This document shows positions 49,701-63,490 of a stretch of DNA of 64,000 nt, one piece after another; within the stretch, counting starts at the first letter, position 1, and each line of letters opens with the position of its first letter. The notes beneath the pieces were generated by a model. It saw nothing but the letters and a program-made list of their open reading frames with translations, was not told the DNA's origin and did not search any database. Both the position numbers and the translations under genes were made by a program. The DNA is from Tachypleus tridentatus (Eukaryota; Arthropoda; Merostomata; Xiphosura; Limulidae): positions 4,526,001 to 4,590,000 of the forward strand of contig NC_134830.1 in NCBI RefSeq assembly GCF_004210375.1. Direction: 5' to 3'.

Positions 49701-52700
49701 CTTTGATGTTTGTCTTCAAGTTGTAGCTTGTGAAGTAATACCCTAATGCTAGCTATGTCCCAACATATTCCACTTTGCTGTTTGTCTTCAAGTTGTAGCT
49801 TGTGAAGTAATACCCTAATGCTAGCTATGTCCCAACATATTCCACTTTGCTGTTTGTCTTCAAGTTGTAGCTTGTGAAGTAATACCCTAATGCTAGCTAT
49901 GTCCCAACATATTCCACTTTGCTGTTTGTCTTCAAGTTGTAGCTTGTGAGTAATACCCTAATGCTAGCTATGTCCCAACATATTCCACTTTGCTGTTTGT
50001 CTTCAAGTTGTAGCTTGTGAAGTAATACCCTAATGCTAGCTATGTCCCAACATATTCCACTTTGCTGTTTGTCTTCAAGTTGTAGCTTGTGAAGTAATAC
50101 CCTAATGCTAGCTATGTCCCAACATATTCCACTTTGCTGTTTGTCTTCAAGTTGTAGCTTGTGAAGTAATACCCTAATGCTAGCTATGTCCCAACATATT
50201 CCACTTTGCTGTTTGTCTTCAAGTTGTAGCTTGTGAAGTAATACCCTAATGCTAGCTATGTCCCAACATATTCCACTTTGCTGTTTGTCTTCAAGTTGTA
50301 GCTTGTGAAGTAATACCCTAATGCTAGCTATGTCCCAACATATTCCACTTTGCTGTTTGTCTTCAAGTTGTAGCTTGTGAAGTAATACCCTAATGCTAGC
50401 TATGTCCCAACATATTCCACTTTGCTGTTTGTCTTCAAGTTGTAGCTTGTGAGTAATACCCTAATGCTAGCTATGTCCCAACATATTCCACTTTGCTGTT
50501 TGTCTTCAAGTTGTAGCTTGTGAAGTAATACCCTAATGCTAGCTATGTCCCAACATATTCCACTTTGCTGTTTGTCTTCAAGTTGTAGCTTTGTGAAGTA
50601 ATACCCTAATGCTAGCTATGTCCCAACATATTCCACTTTGCTGTTTGTCTTCAAGTTGTAGCTTGTGAGTAATACCCTAATGCTAGCTATGTCCCAACAT
50701 ATTCCACTTTGCTGTTTGTCTTCAAGTTGTAGCTTGTGAAGTAATACCCTAATGCTAGCTATGTCCCAACATATTCCACTTTGCTGTTTGTCTTCAAGTT
50801 GTAGCTTGTGAAGTAATACCCTAATGCTAGCTATGTCCCAACATATTCCACTTTGCTGTTTGTCTTCAAGTTGTAGCTTGTGAGTAATACCCTAATGCTA
50901 GCTATGTCCCAACATATTCCACTTTGCTGTTTGTCTTCAAGTTGTAGCTTGTGAGTAATACCCTAATGCTAGCTATGTCCCAACATATTCCACTTTGCTG
51001 TTTGTCTTCAAGTTGTAGCTTGTGTAATACAGTAATACACTAATGCTAGCTATGTCCCAACATATTCCACTTTGCTGTTTGTCTTCAAGTTGTAGCTTGT
51101 GAGTAATACCCTAATGCTAGCTATGTCCCAACATATTCCACTTTGCTGTTTGTCTTCAAGTTGTAGCTTGTGAAGTAATACACCTAATGCTAGCTATGTC
51201 CCAACATATTCCACTTTGCTGTTTGTCTTCAAGTTGTAGCTTGTGAAGTAATACCCTAATGCTAGCTATGTCCCAACATATTCCACTTTGCTGTTTGTCT
51301 TCAAGTTGTAGCTTGTGAAGTAATACCCTAATGCTAGCTATGTCCCAACATATTCCACTTTGCTGTTTGTCTTCAAGTTGTAGCTTGTGAGTAATACCCT
51401 AATGCTAGCTATGTCCCAACATATTCCACTTTGCTGTTTGTCTTCAAGTTGTAGCTTGTGAAGTAATACCCTAATGCTAGCTATGTCCCAACATATTCCA
51501 CTTTGCTGTTTGTCTTCAAGTTGTAGCTTGTGAAGTAATACCCTAATGCTAGCTATGTCCCAACATATTCCACTTTGCTGTTTGTCTTCAAGTTGTAGCT
51601 TGTGAAGTAATACCCTAATGCTAGCTATGTCCCAACATATTCCACTTTGCTGTTTGTCTTCAAGTTGTAGCTTGTGAGTAATACCCTAATGCTAGCTATG
51701 TCCCAACATATTCCACTTTGCTGTTTGTCTTCAAGTTGTAGCTTGTAAAGTAATACCCTAATGCTAGCTATGTCCCAACATATTCCACTTTGCTGTTTGT
51801 CTTCAAGTTGTAGCTTGTGTAATACACCTAATGCTAGCTATGTCCCAACATATTCCACTTTGCTGTTTGTCTTCAAGTTGTAGCTTGTGAAGTAATACCC
51901 TAATGCTAGCTATGTCCCAACATATTCCACTTTGCTGTTTGTCTTCAAGTTGTAGCTTGTGAAGTAATACCCTAATGCTATGCTAGCTATGTCCCAACAT
52001 ATTCCACTTTGCTGTTTGTCTTCAAGTTGTAGCTTGTGAAGTAATACCCTAATGCTAGCTATGTCCCAACATATTCCACTTTGCTGTTTGTCTTCAAGTT
52101 GTAGCTTGTGAAGTAATACCCTAATGCTAGCTATGTCCCAACATATTCCACTTTGCTGTTTGTCTTCAAGTTGTAGCTTGTGAAGTAATACCCTAATGCT
52201 AGCTATGTCCCAACATATTCCACTTTGCTGTTTGTCTTCAAGTTGTAGCTTGTGAAGTAATACCCTAATGCTAGCTATGTCCCAACATATTCCACTTTGC
52301 TGTTTGTCTTCAAGTTGTAGCTTGTGAGTAATACCCTAATGCTAGCTATGTCCCAACATATTCCACTTTGCTGTTTGTCTTCAAGTTGTAGCTTGTGAAG
52401 TAATACCCTAATGCTAGCTATGTCCCAACATATTCCACTTTGCTGTTTGTCTTCAAGTTGTAGCTTGTGAAGTAATACACTAATGCTAGCTATGTCCCAA
52501 CATATTCCACTTTGCTGTTTGTCTTCAAGTTGTAGCTTGTGAAGTAATACCCTAATGCTAGCTATGTCCCAACATATTCCACTTTGCTGTTTGTCTTCAA
52601 GTTGTAGCTTGTGAAGTAATACCCTAATGCTAGCTATGTCCCAACATATTCCACTTTGCTGTTTGTCTTCAAGTTGTAGCTTGTGAAGTAATACCCTAAT

Positions 52701-55700
52701 GCTAGCTATGTCCCAACATATTCCACTTTGCTGTTTGTCTTCAAGTTGTAGCTTGTGAAGTAATACCCTAATGCTAGCTATGTCCCAACATATTCCACTT
52801 TGCTGTTTGTCTTCAAGTTGTAGCTTGTGAAGTAATACCCTAATGCTAGCTATGTCCCAACATATTCCACTTTGCTGTTTGTCTTCAAGTTGTAGCTTGT
52901 GAAGTAATACCCTAATGCTAGCTATGTCCCAACATATTCCACTTTGCTGTTTGTCTTCAAGTTGTAGCTTGTGAAGTAATACCCTAATGCTAGCTATGTC
53001 CCAACATATTCCACTTTGCTGTTTGTCTTCAAGTTGTAGCTTGTGAGTAATACCCTAATGCTAGCTATGTCCCAACATATTCCACTTTGCTGTTTGTCTT
53101 CAAGTTGTAGCTTGTGAAGTAATACCCTAATGCTAGCTATGTCCCAACATATTCCACTTTGCTGTTTGTCTTCAAGTTGTAGCTTGTGAAGTAATACCCT
53201 AATGCTAGCTATGTCCCAACATATTCCACTTTGCTGTTTGTCTTCAAGTTGTAGCTTGTGAAGTAATACCCTAATGCTAGCTATGTCCCAACATATTCCA
53301 CTTTGCTGTTTGTCTTCAAGTTGTAGCTTGTGAAGTAATACCCTAATGCTAGCTATGTCCCAACATATTCCACTTTGCTGTTTGTCTTCAAGTTGTAGCT
53401 TGTGAGTAATACCCTAATGCTAGCTATGTCCCAACATATTCCACTTTGCTGTTTGTCTTCAAGTTGTAGCTTGTGAAGTAATACCCTAATGCTAGCTATG
53501 TCCCAACATATTCCACTTTGCTGTTTGTCTTCAAGTTGTAGCTTGTGAAGTAATACCCTAATGCTAGCTATGTCCCAACATATTCCACTTTGCTGTTTGT
53601 CTTCAAGTTGTAGCTTGTGAAGTAATACCCTAATGCTAGCTATGTCCCAACATATTCCACTTTGCTGTTTGTCTTCAAGTTGTAGCTTGTGAAGTAATAC
53701 CCTAATGCTAGCTATGTCCCAACATATTCCACTTTGCTGTTTGTCTTCAAGTTGTAGCTTGTGAGTAATACCCTAATGCTAGCTATGTCCCAACATATTC
53801 CACTTTGCTGTTTGTCTTCAAGTTGTAGCTTGTGAAGTAATACCCTAATGCTAGCTATGTCCCAACATATTCCACTTTGCTGTTTGTCTTCAAGTTGTAG
53901 CTTGTGAAGTAATACCCTAATGCTAGCTATGTCCCAACATATTCCACTTTGCTGTTTGTCTTCAAGTTGTAGCTTGTGAAGTAATACCCTAATGCTAGCT
54001 ATGTCCCAACATATTCCACTTTGCTGTTTGTCTTCAAGTTGTAGCTTGTGAAGTAATACCCTAATGCTAGCTATGTCCCAACATATTCCACTTTGCTGTT
54101 TGTCTTCAAGTTGTAGCTTGTGAAGTAATACCCTAATGCTAGCTATGTCCCAACATATTCCACTTTGCTGTTTGTCTTCAAGTTGTAGCTTGTGAAGTAA
54201 TACCCTAATGCTAGCTATGTCCCAACATATTCCACTTTGCTGTTTGTCTTCAAGTTGTAGCTTGTGAAGTAATACCCTAATGCTAGCTATGTCCCAACAT
54301 ATTCCACTTTGCTGTTTGTCTTCAAGTTGTAGCTTGTGAAGTAATACCCTAATGCTAGCTATGTCCCAACATATTCCACTTTGCTGTTTGTCTTCAAGTT
54401 GTAGCTTGTGAAGTAATACCCTAATGCTAGCTATGTCCCAACATATTCCACTTTGCTGTTTGTCTTCAAGTTGTAGCTTGTGAAGTAATACCCTAATGCT
54501 AGCTATGTCCCAACATATTCCACTTTGCTGTTTGTCTTCAAGTTGTAGCTTGTGAAGTAATACCCTAATGCTAGCTATGTCCCAACATATTCCACTTTGC
54601 TGTTTGTCTTCAAGTTGTAGCTTGTGAGTAATACCCTAATGCTAGCTATGTCCCAACATATTCCACTTTGCTGTTTGTCTTCAAGTTGTAGCTTGTGAAG
54701 TAATACCCTAATGCTAGCTATGTCCCAACATATTCCACTTTGCTGTTTGTCTTCAAGTTGTAGCTTGTGAAGTAATACCCTAATGCTAGCTATGTCCCAA
54801 CATATTCCACTTTGCTGTTTGTCTTCAAGTTGTAGCTTGTGAAGTAATACTTGTGAGTAATACCCTAATGCTAGCTATGTCCCAACATATTCCACTTTGC
54901 TGTTTGTCTTCAAGTTGTAGCTTGTGAGTAATACCCTAATGCTAGCTATGTCCCAACATATTCCACTTTGCTGTTTGTCTTCAAGTTGTAGCTTGTGAGT
55001 AATACCCTAATGCTAGCTATGTCCCAACATATTCCACTTTGCTGTTTGTCTTCAAGTTGTAGCTTGTGAAGTAATACCCTAATGCTAGCTATGTCCCAAC
55101 ATATTCCACTTTGCTGTTTGTCTTCAAGTTGTAGCTTGTGAAGTAATACCCTAATGCTAGCTATGTCCCAACATATTCCACTTTGCTGTTTGTCTTCAAG
55201 TTGTAGCTTGTGAGTAATACCCTAATGCTAGCTATGTCCCAACATATTCCACTTTGCTGTTTGTCTTCAAGTTGTAGCTTGTGAGTAATACCCTAATGCT
55301 AGCTATGTCCCAACATATTCCACTTTGCTGTTTGTCTTCTAATGCTAGCTATGTCCCAACATATTCCACTTTGCTGTTTGTCTTGTGAGTAATACCCTAA
55401 TGCTAGCTATGTCCCAACATATTCCACTTTGCTGTTTGTCTTCAAGTTGTAGCTTGTGAAGTAATACCCTAATGCTAGCTATGTCCCAACATATTCCACT
55501 TTGCTGTTTGTCTTCAAGTTGTAGCTTGTGAAGTAATACCCTAATGCTAGCTATGTCCCAACATATTCCACTTTGCTGTTTGTCTTCAAGTTGTAGCTTG
55601 TGAGTAATACCCTAATGCTAGCTATGTCCCAACATATTCCACTTTGCTGTTTGTCTTCAAGTTGTAGCTTGTGAGTAATACCCTAATGCTAGCTATGTCC

Positions 55701-58700
55701 CAACATATTCCACTTTGCTGTTTGTCTTCAAGTTGTAGCTTGTGAAGTAATACCCTAATGCTAGCTATGTCCCAACATATTCCACTTTGCTGTTTGTCTT
55801 CAAGTTGTAGCTTGTGAAGTAATACCCTAATGCTAGCTATGTCCCAACATATTCCACTTTGCTGTTTGTCTTCAAGTTGTAGCTTGTGAGTAATACCCTA
55901 ATGCTAGCTATGTCCCAACATATTCCACTTTGCTGTTTGTCTTCAAGTTGTAGCTTGTGAAGTAATACCCTAATGCTAGCTATGTCCCAACATATTCCAC
56001 TTTGCTGTTTGTCTTCAAGTTGTAGCTTGTGAGTAATACCCTAATGCTAGCTATGTCCCAACATATTCCACTTTGCTGTTTGTCTTCAAGTTGTAGCTTG
56101 TGAGTAATACCCTAATGCTAGCTATGTCCCAACATATTCCACTTTGCTGTTTGTCTTCAAGTTGTAGCTTGTGAGTAATACCCTAATGCTAGCTATGTCC
56201 CAACATATTCCACTTTGCTGTTTGTCTTCAAGTTGTAAGTAATACCCTAATGCTAGCTATGTCCCAACATATTCCACTTTGCTGTTTGTCTTCAAGTTGT
56301 AAGTAATACCCTAATGCTAGCTATGTCCCAACATATTCCACTTTGCTGTTTGTCTTCAAGTTGTAGCTTGTGAAGTAATACCCTAATGCTAGCTATGTCC
56401 CAACATATTCCACTTTGCTGTTTGTCTTCAAGTTGTAGCTTGTGAGTAATACCCTAATGCTAGCTATGTCCCAACATATTCCACTTTGCTGTTTGTCTTC
56501 AAGTTGTAGCTTGTGAGTAATACCCTAATGCTAGCTATGTCCCAACATATTCCACTTTGCTGTTTGTCTTCAAGTTGTAGCTTGTGAAGTAATACCCTAA
56601 TGCTAGCTATGTCCCAACATATTCCACTTTGCTGTTTGTCTTCAAGTTGTAGCTTGTGAGTAATACCCTAATGCTAGCTATGTCCCAACATATTCCACTT
56701 TGCTGTTTGTCTTCAAGTTGTAGCTTGTGAAGTAATACCCTAATGCTAGCTATGTCCCAACATATTCCACTTTGCTGTTTGTCTTCAAGTTGTAGCTTGT
56801 GAAGTAATACCCTAATGCTAGCTATGTCCCAACATATTCCACTTTGCTGTTTGTCTTCAAGTTGTAGCTTGTGAAGTAATACCCTAATGCTAGCTATGTC
56901 CCAACATATTCCACTTTGCTGTTTGTCTTCAAGTTGTAGCTTGTGAAGTAATACCCTAATGCTAGCTATGTCCCAACATATTCCACTTTGCTGTTTGTCT
57001 TCAAGTTGTAGCTTGTGAGTAATACCCTAATGCTAGCTATGTCCCAACATATTCCACTTTGCTGTTTGTCTTCAAGTTGTAGCTTGTGAAGTAATACCCT
57101 AATGCTAGCTATGTCCCAACATATTCCACTTTGCTGTTTGTCTTCAAGTTGTAGCTTGTGAAGTAATACCCTAATGCTAGCTATGTCCCAACATATTCCA
57201 CTTTGCTGTTTGTCTTCAAGTTGTAGCTTGTGAGTAATACCCTAATGCTAGCTATGTCCCAACATATTCCACTTTGCTGTTTGTCTTCAAGTTGTAGCTT
57301 GTGAAGTAATACCCTAATGCTAGCTATGTCCCAACATATTCCACTTTGCTGTTTGTCTTCAAGTTGTAGCTTGTGAGTAATACCCTAATGCTAGCTATGT
57401 CCCAACATATTCCACTTTGCTGTTTGTCTTCAAGTTGTAGCTTGTGAGTAATACCCTAATGCTAGCTATGTCCCAACATATTCCACTTTGCTGTTTGTCT
57501 TCAAGTTGTAGCTTGTGAGTAATACCCTAATGCTAGCTATGTCCCAACATATTCCACTTTGCTGTTTGTCTTCAAGTTGTAGCTTGTGAGTAATACCCTA
57601 ATGCTAGCTATGTCCCAACATATTCCACTTTGCTGTTTGTCTTCAAGTTGTAGCTTGTGAAGTAATACCCTAATGCTAGCTATGTCCCAACATATTCCAC
57701 TTTGCTGTTTGTCTTCAAGTTGTAGCTTGTGAGTAATACCCTAATGCTAGCTATGTCCCAACATATTCCACTTTGCTGTTTGTCTTCAAGTTGTAGCTTG
57801 TGAGTAATACCCTAATGCTAGCTATGTCCCAACATATTCCACTTTGCTGTTTGTCTTCAAGTTGTAGCTTGTGAAGTAATACCCTAATGCTAGCTATGTC
57901 CCAACATATTCCACTTTGCTGTTTGTCTTCAAGTTGTAGCTTGTGAGTAATACCCTAATGCTAGCTATGTCCCAACATATTCCACTTTGCTGTTTGTCTT
58001 CAAGTTGTAGCTTGTGAAGTAATACCCTAATGCTAGCTATGTCCCAACATATTCCACTTTGCTGTTTGTCTTCAAGTTGTAGCTTGTGAGTAATACCCTA
58101 ATGCTAGCTATGTCCCAACATATTCCACTTTGCTGTTTGTCTTCAAGTTGTAGCTTGTGAGTAATACACTAATGCTAGCTATGTCCCAACATATTCCACT
58201 TTGCTGTTTGTCTTCAAGTTGTAGCTTGTGAAGTAATACCCTAATGCTACTATGTCCCAACATATTCCACTTTGCTGTTTGTCTTCAAGTTGTAGCTTGT
58301 AATTAAACCCTAATGCTAGCTATGTCCCAACATATTCCACTTTGCTGTTTGTCTTCAAGTTGTAGCTTGTGAATTAATACCCTAATGCTAGCTATGTCCC
58401 AACATATTCCACTTTGCTGTTTGTCTTCAAGTTGTAGCTTGTGAGTAATACCCTAATGCTAGCTATGTCCCAACATATTCCACTTTGCTGTTTGTCTTCA
58501 AGTTGTAGCTTGTGAGTAATACTAATGCTAGCTATGTCCCAACATATTCCACTTTGCTGTTTGTCTTCTATGTCCCAACATATTCCACTTTGCTGTTTGT
58601 CTTCAAGTTGTAGCTTGTGAGTAATACCCTAATGCTAGCTATGTCCCAACATATTCCACTTTGATGTTTGTCTTCAAGTTATAGCTTGTGGAGTAATATT

Positions 58701-60847
58701 CTAATGCAAGCTATGTCCCAACATATTCCACTTTGCTGTTTGTCTTCAAGTTGTAGCTTGTGAGTAATACCCTAATGCTAACTATGTCCCAACATATTCC
58801 ACTTTGCTGTTTGTCTTCAAGTTGTAGCTTGTGAGTAATACACTAATGCTAGCTATGTCCCAACATATTCCACTTTGCTGTTTGTCTTCAAGTTGTAGCT
58901 TGTAAAGTAATACCCTAATGCTAGCTATGTCCCAACATATTCCACTTTGCTGTTTGTCTTCAAGTTGTAGCTTGTGAGTAATACCCTAATGCTAGCTATG
59001 TCCCAACATATTCCACTTTGCTGTTTGTCTTCAAGTTGTAGCTTGTGAGTAATACCCTAATGCTAGCTATGTCCCAACATATTCCACTTTGCTGTTTGTC
59101 TTCAAGTTGTAGCTTGTGAGTAATACCCTAATGCTAGCTATGTCCCAACATATTCCACTCTGCTGTTTGTCTTCAAGTTTTAGCTTGTGAAGTAATACCC
59201 TAATGCTAGCTATGACCCAACATATTCCACTTTGCTGTTTGTCTTCAAGTTGTAGCTTGTGAAGTAATACACTAATGCTAGCTATGTCGCAACATACTCC
59301 ACTTTGCTGTTTGTCTTCAAGTTGTAGCTTGTAAATTAATACCCTAATGCTAGCTATGTCCCAACATATTCCACTTTGATGTTTGTCTTCAAGTTGTAGC
59401 TTGTGAAGTAATACCCTAATGCTAGCTATGTCCCAACATATTCCACTTTGATGTTTGTCTTCAAGTTGTAGCTTGTGAAGTAATACCCTAATGCTAGCTA
59501 TGTCCCAACATATTCCACTTTGCTGTTTGTCTTCAAGTTGTAGCTTGTGAAATAATACCCTAATGCTAGCTATGTCCCAACATATTCCACTTTGATGTTT
59601 GTCTTCAAGTTGTAGCTTGTGAAGTAATACCCTAATGCTAGCTATGTCCCAACATATTCCACTTTGCTGTTTGTCTTCAAGTTGTAGCTTGTAAATTAAA
59701 CCCTAATGCTAGCTATGTCCCAATATATTCCACTTTCCTGTTTGTCTTCAAGTTGTAGCTTGTGAATTAATACACCTAATGCTAACTATGTCCCAACATA
59801 ATCCACTTTGATGTTTGTCTTCAAGTTGTAGCTTGTGAAGTAATACCCTAATGCTAGCTATGTCCCAACATATTCCACTTTGATGTTTGTCTTCAAGTTG
59901 TAGCTTGTGAGTAATACCCTAATGCTAGCTATGTCCCAACATATTCCACTTTGCTGTTTGTCTTCAAGTTGTAGCTTGTGAGTAATACCCTAATGCTAGC
60001 TATGTCCCAACATATTCCACTTTGCTGTTTGTCTTCAAGTTGTAGCTTGTGAGTAATACCCTAATGCTAGCTATGTCCCAACATATTCCACTTTGCTGTT
60101 TGTCTTCAAGTTGTAGCTTGTGAGTAATACCCTAATGCTAGCTATGTCCCAACATATTCCACTTTGATGTTTGTCTTCAAGTTGTAGCTTGTGAGTAATA
60201 CCCTAATGCTAGCTATGTCCCAACATATTCCACTTTGCTGTTTGTCTTCAAGTTGTAGCTTGTGAGTAATACCCTAATGCTAGCTATGTCCCAACATATT
60301 CCACTTTGCTGTTTGTCTTCAAGTTGTAGCTTGTGAGTAATACCCTAATGCTAGCTATGTCCCAACATATTCCACTTTGCTGTTTGTCTTCAAGTTGTAG
60401 CTTGTGAGTAATACCCTAATGCTAGCTATGTCCCAACATATTCCACTTTGCTGTTTGTCTTCAAGTTGTAGCTTGTGAAGTAATACACTAATGCTAGCTA
60501 TGTCCCAACATATTCCACTTTGCTGTTTGTCTTCAAGTTGTAGCTTGTGAAGTAATACCCTTATGCTACCTATGTCCCAACATATTCCACTTTGCTGTTT
60601 GTCTTCAAGTTGTAGCTTGTGAAGTAATACCCTAATGCTAGCTATGTCCCAACATATTCCACTTTGCTGTTTGTCTTCAAGTTGTAGCTTGTGAAGTAAT
60701 ACCCTAATGCTAGCTATGTCTCAACATATTCCACTTTGCTGTTTGTCTTCAAGTTGTAGCTTGTGAAGTAACACCCTAATGCTAGCTATGTCCCAACATA
60801 TTCCACTTTGCTGTTTGTCTTCAAGTTGTAGCTTGTGATGTAACACC
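46711..60847. repeat. 14.1 kb minisatellite array, 72 bp unit, in a Rab4 intron
   Basis: About 197 head-to-tail copies of a 72 bp unit made of AATACCCTAATGCTAGCTAT, GTCCCAACATATTCCACTTT, GCTGTTTGTCTTCAAGTTGT and AGCTTGTGAAGT. A 71 bp form (GTGAGTAAT for GTGAAGTAAT) is intermixed. Other variants are TTTGATGTTT for TTTGCTGTTT and AATACACTAATG for AATACCCTAATG. The centre (about 52000-55000) is almost perfectly uniform, while both edges hold most substitutions. A few units are truncated (near 54850, 55340-55385, 56236, 56300 and 58520-58570). The array is about 89% of the 15880 bp intron. Confidence 0.98.
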
Positions 60848-62061
60848 TGATTCTTCTATCTAAATCAATATGATTGGAACTGTTCAAATAAGCAGTTCAT
60901 TGTAACCCAAAGTTTAATTATACAAATAAAAGTTAAATAAAAAAATAATAACAGAATACAACCAACCAATACACAGGGAATGTAAACAGCACTCAGGTTT
61001 TCTAACTTGAGATTGACTCATTACTAAATCCATAACACATGTAAAGTTTCTTACCTATTGTACACAATATGTTAAAACATCCACAACAATGCAATGTAAC
61101 AAGAAATATAATATATAATGTTTTGGCCTATAAATCATCTGAAATACTGACTAGGGGATAAATTCATTCTCTGTGTATAAAACATTTTACTGGTTCTGGC
61201 ACTTCATATTTGAATATGCAAAATTTTTAAGATGTAAATGCAGTGTTGAGTATTCACAGTAACTAAAACCATTACATGACCTGGCTAGACTGTTCATGTG
61301 AGAGTTTAAGGTACATACAGTTCTGAATGAATCTCATGGTCATATAGGGCATGTCAATGACTGCAATGTTATACTGATTCCACAACATGTAATACCCACC
61401 AAACATTTCTAGCACAAGAAACGACTGAATGAAATAATCAAAAATGATAGTCCAGTCATCTTAACTAGGAAGAGACATCACATCTAGTAACAATCTCAAA
61501 ATTTGAATACTGGGGACAGATATTAAAACCAAACAAGATGACAATACAGGATCCCTAGATGTCATAAGCACATGATGAAAATTATATGCAAAACCATTAC
61601 ATACAAAAATGACTGTCAGAAAGAGGGCTCTAAAAGAAGGCAGGTTCATTCCCCAAATAAATGTCTTCTTACAATACATGGTACTATCTACACTCACCCA
61701 CCCCTTGCATATAAAGTGATGCGATCCATCCGTGTCTTCTCCGAATTTAATTTTTTGGATACTATAAAGAAGTTTAAAAAGGTTCACTCACATCACTGTT
61801 TTACAAACTTTATAAAAGTTATCAAAAAGTAGCACATGTCAGCACCAAGAGGTAGCACATGTCAATACCAAGAGGACTATTATTCTAATATGTTACTTTA
61901 AGTTGCCAGAAATTACATTTTAAGATATTGTTTATATATGAACAGCTTTTTTTGTTGTCTGAAGGTAAATATTAGATTAAATAACCTGGAACTTAATTAA
62001 TCAATAGACTACTGGTGAACAATAAACAGTTTCAAATGAATAAGTAAACCTTAGTTGTTAC
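60848..62061. other. Unique Rab4 intron segment between the 72 bp array and the exon at 62062
   Basis: Overlapping open frames on both strands at 61461-61832 have no domain I recognise and no exon-like flanks, so I do not call a gene. A short imperfect direct repeat (AGTAGCACATGTCA and GGTAGCACATGTCA near 61830-61860) is present. Confidence 0.45.
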
Positions 62062-62124
62062 CTGGTGATGTCATACACTAATAAGGCACCAGCAGCCCCT
62101 CTGTAATAGCTTCTGGTGACAGAC
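62062..62124 (-). CDS. Rab4: Rab4 GTPase, exon following the switch II start
   Basis: A 63-base exon between a TATTGCAG acceptor and a GTAACA donor encodes SVTRSYYRGAAGALLVYDIT, with the Arg codon before and the Ser codon after split across junctions. RSYYRGA is the Rab-family signature following the DTAGQE box, and the sequence matches Rab4. The exon(s) with the P-loop, switch I and DTAGQERF should lie to the right on the - strand. I did not find them before 64000, so the gene is 5'-incomplete here. Confidence 0.95.
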
Positions 62125-62949
62125 CTGCAATATATGTTTACTTAAAAACAGTAGATATAATATCTTCATATATTAAATATTAAGCACTTTTATTAAACTC
62201 AAATAATTTTTAAACATTTTGTCTTCAAGAAAAACTTTAAAATAATTTTTACATAAACAGCAGAAAGAATTGAAAGAAGTTCTTTCACTCATAAAGAACT
62301 GTACATGATACAAAGCTGACCAAATAGACGTGATTTGTCCCCAAAACTCAGTTGACATTCTTAAGCACTTATTCTGTGGGTGAAACATTATACACGAGAT
62401 TTGACCTTTTCTTAATTTCTTATAACAATATCATGAATTATTGTTGAATCAACCACCATGTTGTTATTAATACTCTGTTGAAGTTGCCTGTTGTAAGAAG
62501 AACGTTTACATGTAACAGTGATGTGCTCTGTTGCTTCTACAATTATTAGAAAAAGTCTTCATAAAACATCTGTATTTGTAGTGACCAAACTCATCAGGCT
62601 TAGTAAACAACTACTAACTTTATGCATTAGCAAATTAAACCTTAAATATAAGATATATTAAACATACTTGTATAATGCAAAAAATGCACAATAATACACA
62701 AATACCCATTCACGGAAGTTTTGTAAAATTTCAGACGTAGATAAAAAATTGGCAAAAATGTTGGTGGCAAATTATTTTAAGACTGGGAAAATGTAAATAA
62801 AGTTTCTCAGAAGTCGATCCTGGGACATTTATGATTTACTACTCACATCTGGGACATTAATGATTTACTACTTACATCAATAACTTGGATAACTTTAACT
62901 GCACTATTTCCAAAATTATGGTGATGCTAAGTGAAGAGCATTTATTTCA
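62125..62949. other. Unique Rab4 intron segment
   Basis: AT-rich. A near repeat TGGGACATTTATGATTTACT / TGGGACATTAATGATTTACT occurs at about 62821-62870. No further Rab exon recognised. Confidence 0.45.
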
Positions 62950-63490
62950 GAGTGACCCAAGGAGAAACAGATAAGGTAGGACAATAAGTTTGACTACCTG
63001 GTAGCTGGACAACATCAAATGGTAAATGTGGTCATTAAAGCAGAGAATAGAAGTGGTAAAAGTTATTTATAAATAGTAAGATTTCCATGGGGACAACATG
63101 GAGAGTTATGGATTATTGTATTATATCAGTCCTAACATATGCATCAGCATGTTGGAAAATACTGTTAAGTATGGAAAAGATAATTAAAATGATTAGATTC
63201 TAGTTCTTAAGGCACATTCAGAAGGTATGTTGGACATGTCACACCTGAAATAAGGGTGTTACAGAAGGAACATGTTGACTAATACCAGAGAAAGAGAGAT
63301 TCTAAGACACGTTACAAGGAAAGAAGAAATTGAAAGTGTGACTGTAACTGGAAAGACTAAATGAAGGAGAGACTGACTACCATCACAAGTCTGTCTAAAC
63401 TGATAAAGGTAGCAACATTAGAACTTTTTTGTGCCTCAATAAGAAGAAATTCATGGAAGAACATAATCACCAGTGCCCTCTTTGGATAAG
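62950..63490 (+). pseudogene. Decayed non-LTR (LINE) retrotransposon 3' end
   Basis: Allowing for stops and frameshifts, the + strand shows the usual order of the C-terminal part of a LINE polyprotein. These are a YLGS-like stretch followed by TTSNGKCG (~62990-63035), ISVLTYASACWK (~63125-63160, the 'YGxExW' position), KMIRF (~63190), and then ILRHVTRKEEIESVTVTGK (~63300-63355). The end is TTITSLSKLIKVATLELF, then SWKNIITSALFG and a stop at 63489, resembling the terminal tail found in many animal LINEs. At least three frame changes and several stops are present. It lies antisense to Rab4 in an upstream intron. The clade is not determined. Confidence 0.65.

Noticed and set aside
61461..61832. 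108-codon - strand and 86-codon + strand frames that overlap
   Set aside because: No recognisable domain and no splice-site support. They overlap each other in intron sequence, so they are probably chance frames or remnants of an unidentified repeat.
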